64,000 nt of DNA from Longitalea luteola (GTDB lineage: Bacteria > Bacteroidota > Bacteroidia > Chitinophagales > Chitinophagaceae), in contig NZ_JAFIQX010000001.1 in the NCBI RefSeq assembly GCF_017356035.1, forward strand, positions 434,001 to 498,000, given 5' to 3'. Positions 43,348 to 51,592 of this stretch are shown here, in pieces. A program made the position numbers and the translations under genes. The notes under the pieces are model-generated. The model was not told the DNA's origin. It saw only the letters and a list, made by a program, of their open reading frames with translations, and searched no databases. Each line of letters begins with the position of its first letter. Within the stretch, counting starts at the first letter, position 1.

Positions 43348-44880
43348 ATGAACATTAAACGAATCATATTAACTGCTGCCATTGCTGTTTCGGGTATTTC
43401 CTGTGGAAAAGATTATCTGGATCTTACCAATCCCAATCAGCAGACAACCGCTACCTTCTGGAAAAATGAGAACGATGCGGTAATGGCGGTAAATGCCGTT
43501 TACCAATCATTATACTATGACGGTACTTTTATGCGCTTTGCCCAATGCGCCCTCGATCTGCGTGGAGATGATATGATGAGCCCAAGCCCCTGGGATGTAT
43601 TATCAAATACCGGCTCTTTTAAATTGTTCAATAATTCCATCATGCAGCAATGGTTATGGATCGCTTTTTATGGGGGTGTCACCCGTGCCAATTTCGTGCT
43701 GGATAACATCGACAAAGTTCCTTTCAGAGATCAGAACCTCTATAACCGCCTGAAAGGCGAAGCGCTGTTCCTGCGCGGCCTCAATTATTATTACCTGGTC
43801 ACCTTTTTCAATAATATTCCGCTGGTGACCAAGTTCTATGAAAATTCATCGGAATACTTTCCGGGGCAGGTATCCCCGGAGGATGTATGGAACCAGGTAT
43901 ACCAGGATTTTGACGAAGCATCCAAACTGTTACCGGTTTCATATACGGGCGCCGATCTGGGGAGAGCCACCAGGGGTGCCGCACTGGCTTTTCTGGGGAA
44001 GAGTTATTTATTCAATAAACAATACGACCTCGCTGCTGCGAAATTTAAAGCAGTCATGGATCTGGGTGTTTATGATCTTATGGCCAACTACGGCGATAAT
44101 TTTACCGAAGCTTTTGAGAACAACAAGGAATCCGTTTTTGAGATCCAATTCAGCCGCGAGGTAGGCGGCACTACATTAGGTTGGATCAGTTCACCAGGCT
44201 CTGACTGGAGCAAAACAACTGCCCGTGCCATTACCTTTGCCCCGGCGCCTTTTGGCTGGAATGACGCCGCTCCCACCCAATGGATCGTGGATGAATTCAA
44301 AAAAGAAAAGACAATAAGTGGTGAAGACGATCCGCGCCTGCGCGCCACCATTTATTACAATTATCCTGGTTGTAATTTATACGGACAATCCTTTCAAACC
44401 GTATATGCTGCTGACCTCAATAAGCTGGGTGTAAAGAAATATGGCAATGGCGATAAGAATATACCCGACGAGAAAGACTGGCGTTCGGGGATCAATGAAC
44501 GGTTGATGCGTTATTCCGATGTGCTGATGATGTATGCCGAATGCCAGAATGAGCTCGACAACCGGGTCGAGTGCGCCAAACAAATTCAACGCGTACGCAA
44601 CCGCGCCAACCTGCCCAATCGGGAAGGGGAATTCGCAGCTTTGTCAAAAGAGCTGATGCGTGAACGCATTGCCCATGAGCGGGCGCTGGAATTTGCCCTT
44701 GAAGGACACCGTTTTGATGACATTCGCCGCTGGGGCTGGTTACAGAACCCTACCAAACTAGCCGAGCTAAAATCCCATGATCCCGAGTTCAACAGTTATG
44801 TAAGCGGCCGCGAGTTCTTCTCCATTCCACAGGCAGAAATGGATGTGAACAAGAACCTGAAACAGAATGCCGGATATTAA
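43348..44880 (+). CDS. SusD/RagB outer-membrane glycan-binding lipoprotein
   Basis: A 510-residue SusD-family lipoprotein. The signal peptide ends GISC with Cys at residue 19. TPR-like helical pairs (LKGEALFLRGLNYYYLVTFF near 135 and the STNQQT-like N-terminal portion) are followed by a ligand-binding face and the conserved C-terminal RERIAHERALEFALEGHRFDDIRRWGW near 430-455. It forms the lid over the partner SusC and binds the oligosaccharide at the cell surface. The neighbouring arabinanases and the kdu genes point to arabinan or pectic oligosaccharides. Length matches the family (500-600). Confidence 0.96.
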   Translation: MNIKRIILTAAIAVSGISCGKDYLDLTNPNQQTTATFWKNENDAVMAVNAVYQSLYYDGTFMRFAQCALDLRGDDMMSPSPWDVLSNTGSFKLFNNSIMQQWLWIAFYGGVTRANFVLDNIDKVPFRDQNLYNRLKGEALFLRGLNYYYLVTFFNNIPLVTKFYENSSEYFPGQVSPEDVWNQVYQDFDEASKLLPVSYTGADLGRATRGAALAFLGKSYLFNKQYDLAAAKFKAVMDLGVYDLMANYGDNFTEAFENNKESVFEIQFSREVGGTTLGWISSPGSDWSKTTARAITFAPAPFGWNDAAPTQWIVDEFKKEKTISGEDDPRLRATIYYNYPGCNLYGQSFQTVYAADLNKLGVKKYGNGDKNIPDEKDWRSGINERLMRYSDVLMMYAECQNELDNRVECAKQIQRVRNRANLPNREGEFAALSKELMRERIAHERALEFALEGHRFDDIRRWGWLQNPTKLAELKSHDPEFNSYVSGREFFSIPQAEMDVNKNLKQNAGY

Positions 44881-44883
44881 AAT

Positions 44884-45260
44884 AAAGAACCAAGAACCAA
44901 ATACCAGGAACCAAAAACAAATCACAAGAACAAGCACCAGGAAGCAAAACAAATTCCAGGAACCAAATCACAAGAACCCAAAAATAAATGCAAAAGCCCA
45001 ATCCTACGAACTATGTCAATTTGAGATTTTCTTTGGTCTTGATTTTTGAGATTTGAGATTTCTTTGGTTCTTGCGATTTGTGATTTGAAATTTCTTTGGT
45101 TCTTGCGATTTGTGATTTCAGATTTCTTTGGTTCTTGTGATTTGTAATTTGAGATTTCTTTGGTTCTTCCGATTTGTAATTTGAGGTTTCTTTGGTTCTT
45201 GAGATTTGTGATTTGAGATTTTTTCTTTGGTTCTTGCAATTTGTAATTTGAGATTTCTTT
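44884..45260. repeat. 32-bp minisatellite ending at the GH43 start codon
   Basis: CTTTGGTTCTTG begins at 45031, 45062, 45094, 45126, 45158, 45190 and 45225, and the degenerate CTTTATGTAC at 45257 contains the GH43 start codon: spacings 31, 32, 32, 32, 32, 35 and 32 bp. The 5' part (44884-44990) carries reverse-complement words (CAAGAACCAAA). ACAAATCACAAGAAC at 44917-44931 is the exact complement of 45131-45145, so the region can form a long hairpin. Confidence 0.9.
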
Positions 45261-46739
45261 ATGTACAGATATTACATACGATGGCTGTTTGCGGTAGTAC
45301 TGATCGGTGTCGCTGGTTGTCAGAAAAAGAAAGAGGATACGCCAGCAGAACCAACGGCGCCGCCGCCAGGGCCAGCTTTTGATATAAATTCGATTTCAGA
45401 TACCTACGCAGCCATAGCGCCCTTTACCTACTATGCCCAGTGGGGGCCTTATAATGTACATGATCCATCTATCCTGAAAAACGGTGACTATTATTTTTGT
45501 TACAGTACCGATGCTGCCTATGGTACTACCGTGAAACCGGGTATCCAGGTAAGAAGATCAAAGGATCTCATCCAATGGCAATTCGTCGGCTGGGCTTTTA
45601 ATGGGTTGCCCGCCATGGGATCGAATTATATCACCCAGGCCGGTGGTACGCCGTTCCAGTCGTTATGGGCGCCGTACATTATGAAGGTGAACAACCAGTA
45701 CCGCCTGTATTACTCATTGTCATCACCCACGTTGCGGTTAAGTGTGATCGGACTGGCCACAGCCACGGCACCGGAAGGTCCGTGGACGGAGCAGGGACTG
45801 GTGGTCACTTCCAGGAATGATTTCCCGGTGGTGCAAACCAATGCCATCGATCCAACGGTAGTGGTTACCCCAAATGGCGAGCATTGGATGTATTATGGCT
45901 CGGCCTTTGATGGCATTTATGTGCTGAAGCTGAACGCAGCCACCGGTCTGGCGGCCACCAATGGTGATAAGGGAAAACGGATCGCTCAACGTGGTTTTAC
46001 CGGCGGTGTAGTTAACGGAAATATCGAAGGGCCGGAGGTCATTTATAACAGTACATTAGACAAATATTATTTGTTTATTGCCTACGACTGGCTGGAAACA
46101 AAATACAACGTACGCGTGGGACGATCGGCTTCACCACAGGGACCCTTCCTTGATTTCAATGGAAAGGATATGAATAATGAAGAGGATAATATTCCCATGA
46201 TCCTGGCGCCATACCAGTTCCAGGGCCATGGAGGCTGGCAGGGCGTTTCCCATTGTTCGGTTTTTGAGAATAGCGGTCAGTATTACATGGCACACCAGGG
46301 CAGGCCAGCTGTTGACAAATACTTTATGGACCTGCATGTGCGCAAGATCTTTTGGACAACGGACGGCTGGCCGGTGGTTTCTCCAGAGCGTTATGCCAAT
46401 ACTACCCAGGGCTCCATTACGCAGGCAGACTTAGTGGGCGAATGGGAGCAGATCGTGCTGGGCTACAAAGTGGTTCCCGGCTATTCAGCAGAACAGGTGG
46501 ATGCCAATCTGCAGGTGGCTGCCACCATTAGCCTGAATGCAGACGGAAAGATCAACGGAGCTGCTGCCAATTCCTGGACCTATGCAGCACCCTGGCTGCA
46601 ATTAAAATGGAACAACGGAACTTACACCGATAACGTGTATGTTTCCCGGGAACGTGATTGGGAGAATAAGAAAAGTGCTACATTGGTGTTTACCGGCCTT
46701 AATAACGCGGGTACCGCGGTTTGGGGAAAAAAGAAATAG
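45261..46739 (+). CDS. GH43 endo-arabinanase-type lipoprotein
   Basis: A 492-residue GH43 enzyme, most like bacterial endo-alpha-1,5-L-arabinanases. The lipobox ends VAGC with Cys at residue 20, and a Pro-rich linker follows, so it is probably displayed at the outer surface. The five-bladed propeller carries catalytic base D68 in VHDPSIL, pKa-modulating D197 in NAIDPTV and acid E256 in IEGPEVIY. A C-terminal beta domain (about 385-490) is like the extra domain of AbnB-type enzymes. Its start codon lies in the last repeat unit of a 32-bp minisatellite, so no normal leader exists. It follows susD by 380 bp and precedes a GH51 gene. Confidence 0.92.
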   Translation: MYRYYIRWLFAVVLIGVAGCQKKKEDTPAEPTAPPPGPAFDINSISDTYAAIAPFTYYAQWGPYNVHDPSILKNGDYYFCYSTDAAYGTTVKPGIQVRRSKDLIQWQFVGWAFNGLPAMGSNYITQAGGTPFQSLWAPYIMKVNNQYRLYYSLSSPTLRLSVIGLATATAPEGPWTEQGLVVTSRNDFPVVQTNAIDPTVVVTPNGEHWMYYGSAFDGIYVLKLNAATGLAATNGDKGKRIAQRGFTGGVVNGNIEGPEVIYNSTLDKYYLFIAYDWLETKYNVRVGRSASPQGPFLDFNGKDMNNEEDNIPMILAPYQFQGHGGWQGVSHCSVFENSGQYYMAHQGRPAVDKYFMDLHVRKIFWTTDGWPVVSPERYANTTQGSITQADLVGEWEQIVLGYKVVPGYSAEQVDANLQVAATISLNADGKINGAAANSWTYAAPWLQLKWNNGTYTDNVYVSRERDWENKKSATLVFTGLNNAGTAVWGKKK

Positions 46740-46762
46740 TTAATAACCAAGAATTAAATAGA

Positions 46763-48739
46763 ATGATAAAACGATCAATGCTTGTATTATTGACAATTGC
46801 AGTGCTAAACATGTGCGCCTTTTCGCAACAAAACCATACCCTGGTGGTGAAAGCTGCACAACCAACGGCCACCATTCAGCCAACCATGTGGGGCGTATTT
46901 TTCGAAGATATCAACCTGGGCGCTGATGGTGGTATTTACGCAGAACTGGTGAAGAACCGGTCATTTGAGTTCTTTAAACCATTAATGGGCTGGACGGTGA
47001 ACCGCAAAAAACTGGTGGAAGGCGAATTGCTGGTCATCAACCGCACCGATGAAAATACCCGTAATCCCCGCTTCCTGCGCGTTACCCTGAATAATGCCGG
47101 CAAAGGCGATCTGGGCCTTACCAATGAAGGTTTCCGCGGCATGGGTATTAAAAAAGGCGTACGGTATGATTTTTCTGTCATGTACCGTCAGCCTAAGGCA
47201 CAAACGAAGCTGCATATAGAACTTATAGATACCTTAAAACAGGTTATTGGCGACACGGTGTTGTCGTTGACCGAAGCAGGCGACAACTGGCATAAAGCAG
47301 CCGTAAGTTTCCATGCGAATGAAACCGTACTGAAAGGCAAAATGAACATCTGGTTCGAAGGCAATGGTACGATAGACCTGGATATGATCTCCCTGTTTCC
47401 CGGTGACACCTGGAAGAACCGCCCGGGCGGCATGCGCGCCGATATGATCCAATTACTGGCAGATATGAAACCCGGCTTTATTCGTTTTCCCGGTGGTTGT
47501 ATCGTGGAAGGTTTCGATCTTTCCAACCGGTACCGCTGGAAGAATACCATTGGTCCCATAGAAGAAAGGCAGTTGATGATCAACCGCTGGAATATTGAAT
47601 TCCCCCACCGGTCAACGCCCGATTACTTTCAAACCTTTGGTCTTGGTTTCTTCGAGTACTTTCAATTGGCAGAAGACATTGGTGCAGAACCGCTGCCCAT
47701 CCTGAACTGCGGCATGGCCTGCCAGTTCAATTCAGCAGAAGTAGTTCCCATGCAGGCGCTTGATCCTTATATCCAGGATGCGCTCGATCTTATTGAATTT
47801 GCCAACGGTGATGTGAACACTAAATGGGGCAAGGTAAGGGCCGACATGGGTCATCCTGCTCCGTTCAGGCTGAAGATGATGGGCATAGGCAATGAGAACT
47901 GGGGACCGCAATATATTGAGCGATTGAAAGCATTCCAGGCAGCCATTAAGGCAAAATATCCTGACATGAAGCTGATCTGCAGCTCAGGCACCGATCCCAA
48001 TGGCGAGCGGTTCGATTACCTGAATGGCGAGCTGCGTAAAATGAATGCCGATTTCATAGATGAGCACTATTACCGCAAGCCGGAGTTCTTCCTGCAGAAT
48101 GCGAGAAGGTACGATAATTATCCGCGTACCGGCTCCAAAATATTCGGTGGCGAATATGCATCGCATGTTGACAAAACAGTTGGCAACAACCGGAATACCT
48201 GGCTGGCTGCGCTTTCGGAAGCCGCTTTTATGACCGGCCTCGAACGCAACGCCGATGTAGTGCAAATGGCATCCTATGCACCCCTGTTTGCCCATGTGGA
48301 CGGCTGGCAATGGGCGCCCGATCTCATTTGGGTGAACAACCTGCAATCGTATGGAACGCCTGATTACCATGTACAAAAACTGTTCTCCCTGAACAAAGGT
48401 TCCAAAGTAGTACCCATTACCCTGAACAATGATGTAGTTGCCGGGCAGGACAGTCTCTATGCTTCGGCCTGTATCGATACGGCTACCAAAGAACTGATCA
48501 TTAAAGTGGTAAATGCCTCTGACAAACCACAGATCAACACCCTGCAGGTGGATGGCGTTAAAAAGATCGCCGCCAAAGGGAAACTGATCGTGATGCAGTC
48601 CGAGCTCACCGCTTTGAATTCATTCGACAATCCAACCAATGTAGCACCTGTTGAATCCACCATTAATACAAAAGCTAAAAAAATAGTATTGAACAGTTCA
48701 CCGTATTCATTCAGTGTGCTGCGGGTAAAGTTGGAATGA
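46763..48739 (+). CDS. alpha-L-arabinofuranosidase, GH51 (long form)
   Basis: A 658-residue secreted GH51 arabinofuranosidase. The ATG at 46763 begins the signal peptide (MIKRSMLVLLTIAV, cleavage near residue 20); a longer frame from 46721 overlaps the GH43 gene and is rejected. An N-terminal beta-sandwich with a carbohydrate-binding look (about 40-225) precedes the TIM barrel; acid/base E378 is in MGIGNENWGPQY and nucleophile E464 in KIFGGEYASHV. The C-terminal sandwich closes with SFSVLRVKLE. It differs from the 513-residue GH51 at 14446 by the extra N-terminal domain and a different active-site context. It lies between two GH43 genes and completes arabinan debranching. Confidence 0.94.
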   Translation: MIKRSMLVLLTIAVLNMCAFSQQNHTLVVKAAQPTATIQPTMWGVFFEDINLGADGGIYAELVKNRSFEFFKPLMGWTVNRKKLVEGELLVINRTDENTRNPRFLRVTLNNAGKGDLGLTNEGFRGMGIKKGVRYDFSVMYRQPKAQTKLHIELIDTLKQVIGDTVLSLTEAGDNWHKAAVSFHANETVLKGKMNIWFEGNGTIDLDMISLFPGDTWKNRPGGMRADMIQLLADMKPGFIRFPGGCIVEGFDLSNRYRWKNTIGPIEERQLMINRWNIEFPHRSTPDYFQTFGLGFFEYFQLAEDIGAEPLPILNCGMACQFNSAEVVPMQALDPYIQDALDLIEFANGDVNTKWGKVRADMGHPAPFRLKMMGIGNENWGPQYIERLKAFQAAIKAKYPDMKLICSSGTDPNGERFDYLNGELRKMNADFIDEHYYRKPEFFLQNARRYDNYPRTGSKIFGGEYASHVDKTVGNNRNTWLAALSEAAFMTGLERNADVVQMASYAPLFAHVDGWQWAPDLIWVNNLQSYGTPDYHVQKLFSLNKGSKVVPITLNNDVVAGQDSLYASACIDTATKELIIKVVNASDKPQINTLQVDGVKKIAAKGKLIVMQSELTALNSFDNPTNVAPVESTINTKAKKIVLNSSPYSFSVLRVKLE

Positions 48740-48788
48740 CATTTTAATAACCATTCATAACTACAGACATTACATCACCTGATACCGA

Positions 48789-49763
48789 ATGAAAAATATT
48801 ATTAGGTTCGTCTTAATGGCATTCCCGGCCATTGTGATGGCACAAACAAACCGCATCCAGGCACATGATCCCGTTATGATAAAACAGGACAGTATGTATT
48901 ACCTGTTTTGCACCGGTATGGGCATCAGCATGTGGTCGTCTGTTAACCGGGTTGACTGGAAAAAAGAGCAACCTGTATTTGCCGGCATTTCCAATTGGGT
49001 ATTACAGGAGCTTCCAACGTTTAAAGGCCATACCTGGGCGCCAGATATCAGTTATTATAACGGTTTGTATTACCTGTATTATTCTGTTTCTGCTTTTGGT
49101 AAGAACACCTCCTGCATAGGTGTAGCTACCAATAAGACCCTGCATCCTTCTTCGCGGGATTACCATTGGCAGGATCATGGTAAACTGATCCAATCGGTTC
49201 CTAACCGGGATGACTGGAATGCGATTGATCCGAATCTTTTTATTGATGAGAACAACACGCCCTGGTTAACCTTTGGCTCTTTCTGGAATGGCATCAAGCT
49301 GGTGAAACTGGATAGTGACCTGGTATCGCTGGCAAAACCGGAAGAGTGGTACAACCTCGCCAGCCGCAAAAGAGATGCAACACTGCCCGACAGTTTGCCT
49401 GGTAATTCCGCCATTGAAGCGCCCTTTCTCTTTAAGAAAGGAAAATATTATTACCTGTTTGTATCAACCGATTTTTGCTGCCGCGGCTTGAAGAGTAATT
49501 ATAAAGTAATGGTTGGCAGAAGCGAAAAGCTGGCTGGCCCTTACGTAGATAAGCAGCATATTCCCATGATGCAGGGTGGAGGTTCCCTCGTGATAGCCGG
49601 TGATAGCACCAACTGGGCGGCGGTAGGACATAATTCGGTATACAGCTTTGATGGTAAGGATTATATCGTGTGCCATGGCTATGATGCGAAGGACAATGGG
49701 AAACCAAAGCTCATCATTAGGGAACTGCGTTGGGATAGCGCCGGATGGCCGCTAGTTGAATAG
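48789..49763 (+). CDS. GH43 arabinanase, periplasmic type
   Basis: A 324-residue GH43 enzyme with a signal peptide of about 18 residues ending VMAQ. Propeller active site: D27 in AHDPVM, D147 in NAIDPNL and E210 in SAIEAPFLF; HTWAPDISYYNGLYYLYYSV near 81-100 is a family strand pair. The length and motifs resemble endo-1,5-alpha-L-arabinanases of the GH43_5 group. Lacking a lipobox it is probably periplasmic, so it could finish oligosaccharides imported by SusC/SusD while the lipoprotein GH43 at 45261 works outside. It is the last gene of the arabinan operon and is convergent with the pectate lyase gene. Confidence 0.92.
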   Translation: MKNIIRFVLMAFPAIVMAQTNRIQAHDPVMIKQDSMYYLFCTGMGISMWSSVNRVDWKKEQPVFAGISNWVLQELPTFKGHTWAPDISYYNGLYYLYYSVSAFGKNTSCIGVATNKTLHPSSRDYHWQDHGKLIQSVPNRDDWNAIDPNLFIDENNTPWLTFGSFWNGIKLVKLDSDLVSLAKPEEWYNLASRKRDATLPDSLPGNSAIEAPFLFKKGKYYYLFVSTDFCCRGLKSNYKVMVGRSEKLAGPYVDKQHIPMMQGGGSLVIAGDSTNWAAVGHNSVYSFDGKDYIVCHGYDAKDNGKPKLIIRELRWDSAGWPLVE

Positions 49764-49764
49764 A

Positions 49765-49938
49765 TTTTCGATTTCGGGATTTTGAGATTTCGAGATTTCT
49801 TATTTCGGGATTTGGGGATTTTGAGATTTCGGGATCTTGAGATTTCGGGATTTCGAGATTTATCAGGTGGTTTAAATTTTGAACAAATCACAAAACCTGC
49901 CTGCCGGCAGGCAGGTCTCGAAATCTCGAAATCAGAAA
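49765..49938. repeat. inverted GATTTCG/AAATCTC array with a 22-bp palindrome
   Basis: GATTTCGGGATTTTGA words (49765-49860) face CTCGAAATCTCGAAATCAG (49917-49938). Between them at 49895-49916 is a perfect 22-bp palindrome, ACCTGCCTGCC plus its reverse complement. The whole convergent gap between the GH43 and pectate lyase genes is thus one inverted structure, and it mirrors the 3196-3383 region. Confidence 0.8.
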
Positions 49939-49943
49939 TGGTT

Positions 49944-51395
49944 TTACTTAGCGGCGCCCGGCAACGTTTTATGCGATTGCACAAATAACCCAGACGCAGC
50001 TACCAGCGAATTCACATACACTTCAACATTCAGGTAGCCGGGATTCGTGGTACTATAAGCGGTAGCGTCCGCTTTATTGTTCTTGTTCAGTCCATGCGCG
50101 GTTTCCCAGTTGTCCGGCATGCCATCGGCATCTGAATCCAGCGGAGCGGTTCCTCCATTTACCCGGCCGATGCCGCCATTGATCAATGGCAGATCGGTTT
50201 CGCGGTAAACATACCGGCCCTGTGTACCACGTGAATTTACTTCTGCAACGATCAGTGAATCTACCTGGTCGCGGCGCGGATAAGTGGCGCCTGCATTGTT
50301 GATGATGTATGTATATGCCTGGGCGGCGGTCATGGAAGGATTGGCTGCCGGATAGGCGTACCGTGTGCTTTTAAAGTTGGCGGCGTCGAGCCCCGGGTAG
50401 CCGCTGCTGTTATAAGGAACCAGTGTACCGTCGAGCGTGCCATTTTTGTTATTGTCAAAATAATTTCCCGAACCGAATAAATGGAAGGTGCCAGTGCCTC
50501 TTGAAAATGGAGTAGCAGCGGAAGGAGGCGTTAGCGGTCCGCCTACAAAATAGTTATTGATGATGTTCACCTCCGATACCCCGGATGATCCGCCCATGAT
50601 ATAGGCATCGCCTTCCCAGCCATAATTCATTTGATCGCCGAGCCGGTTGCCATTGCCCCAGTTATATACCACATTATTTACGAATTCATTCTTGCCTTTT
50701 ACTTTAGGATTGCGGGTCTTGTTGCTGATGTAAAGATCTTTTATCAGGCTTACCCTGCCGCCATCGGGCGTTTGAATAAGACCGCCGCAGGAATGGTTCT
50801 CGCGGTGCAGGCCCTGGCCCAGGATGGAGTTCTGAATAGTAATGTTGTCGGGCGAGGTGTTTTTGCTGTCCCAGTTAATAGAGAACACTTCGTCCATACC
50901 CCAGGTGAACGACATATGATCGAAGATCATATTGGCGCCATTGGCAATGCCCGATGCATCTTTACCTGAATTATTGGTAGCGCCTAACCGGATGCGCAGG
51001 TACCGGCAGATCGTGTTGTTGCTATTGGTAAAGGTTACCCGCTTGCCAAACAACACAATGCCGTCACCGGGAGCCGTTTGCCCGGCAATAGTGGTATTGG
51101 AAGCTACAACAACATCAGTAGATAACCGGATTATGCCGCCTACCGCAAATACCACCACGCGGCCGGATACGCTAACGGCATCGCGGAACGAACCCGCGCC
51201 GGCATCATTGAGATTGGTAACCACATATACCTGCGGGCTTGAAACGCCTCGGGCGCCGGATGCAAAGCGGCCGAAACCTTCAGCGCCGGGGAAAGCAAGT
51301 GTTTGAGCATTTGGCTCATAAGCGGATAGTATAAGTAATAGCAGGGAAATTGTACACGAATGGCCTCGTGTAATGGCAGCAATTGTTTTTTTCAT
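49944..51395 (-). CDS. secreted pectate lyase family protein
   Basis: A 483-residue polysaccharide lyase of the pectate lyase superfamily, with an N-terminal signal (cleavage after about 30 residues). The mature start LAFPGAEGFGRFASGARG is the classic opening. A right-handed beta-helix follows with VVVFAVGGIIRL, TTIAGQTAPGDGI, ICRYLRIRLG and DHMSFTWGMDEVFSIN, the last of which holds the catalytic and Ca2+ region. The C-terminus has DSDADGMPDNWE near 420, a DxDxDGxxD calcium loop, and a final binding segment. It would cut homogalacturonan or pectate by beta-elimination, giving substrates for KduI/KduD. It follows the SusC/SusD locus on the same strand, 197 bp away. Confidence 0.9.
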   Translation of the reverse strand: MKKTIAAITRGHSCTISLLLLILSAYEPNAQTLAFPGAEGFGRFASGARGVSSPQVYVVTNLNDAGAGSFRDAVSVSGRVVVFAVGGIIRLSTDVVVASNTTIAGQTAPGDGIVLFGKRVTFTNSNNTICRYLRIRLGATNNSGKDASGIANGANMIFDHMSFTWGMDEVFSINWDSKNTSPDNITIQNSILGQGLHRENHSCGGLIQTPDGGRVSLIKDLYISNKTRNPKVKGKNEFVNNVVYNWGNGNRLGDQMNYGWEGDAYIMGGSSGVSEVNIINNYFVGGPLTPPSAATPFSRGTGTFHLFGSGNYFDNNKNGTLDGTLVPYNSSGYPGLDAANFKSTRYAYPAANPSMTAAQAYTYIINNAGATYPRRDQVDSLIVAEVNSRGTQGRYVYRETDLPLINGGIGRVNGGTAPLDSDADGMPDNWETAHGLNKNNKADATAYSTTNPGYLNVEVYVNSLVAASGLFVQSHKTLPGAAK

Positions 51396-51544
51396 ATAAC
51401 AGGTTTAATTGATAACATTGGTCGTCAGGGCCCGGATCGTAGCATAGGCATAAGATAATAAAAAAACGGGTACGGATGCTGAAACTGACTAAAAACACTA
51501 ACGGCTGAATGCGAAGGCCGAATGCCTGGTCGTATGCTGCATTT

Positions 51545-51592
51545 CATTATCTCATTATCACATTATCAAATTATCAAATTATCACATTGTTC
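51545..51592. repeat. ATTATCACATTATCAAATT repeats
   Basis: Five CATTATCA/AATTATCA units fill the gap before the SusD stop codon. They are of the same family as 24201-24352 and 4551-4793. Confidence 0.7.

Noticed and set aside
44922-45239. Minus-strand ORF of 105 codons with KNQRN and EISN repeats
   Set aside because: It is the reverse translation of the 32-bp minisatellite; its length comes from repeat units that lack stops, and the 32-bp period shifts frame.
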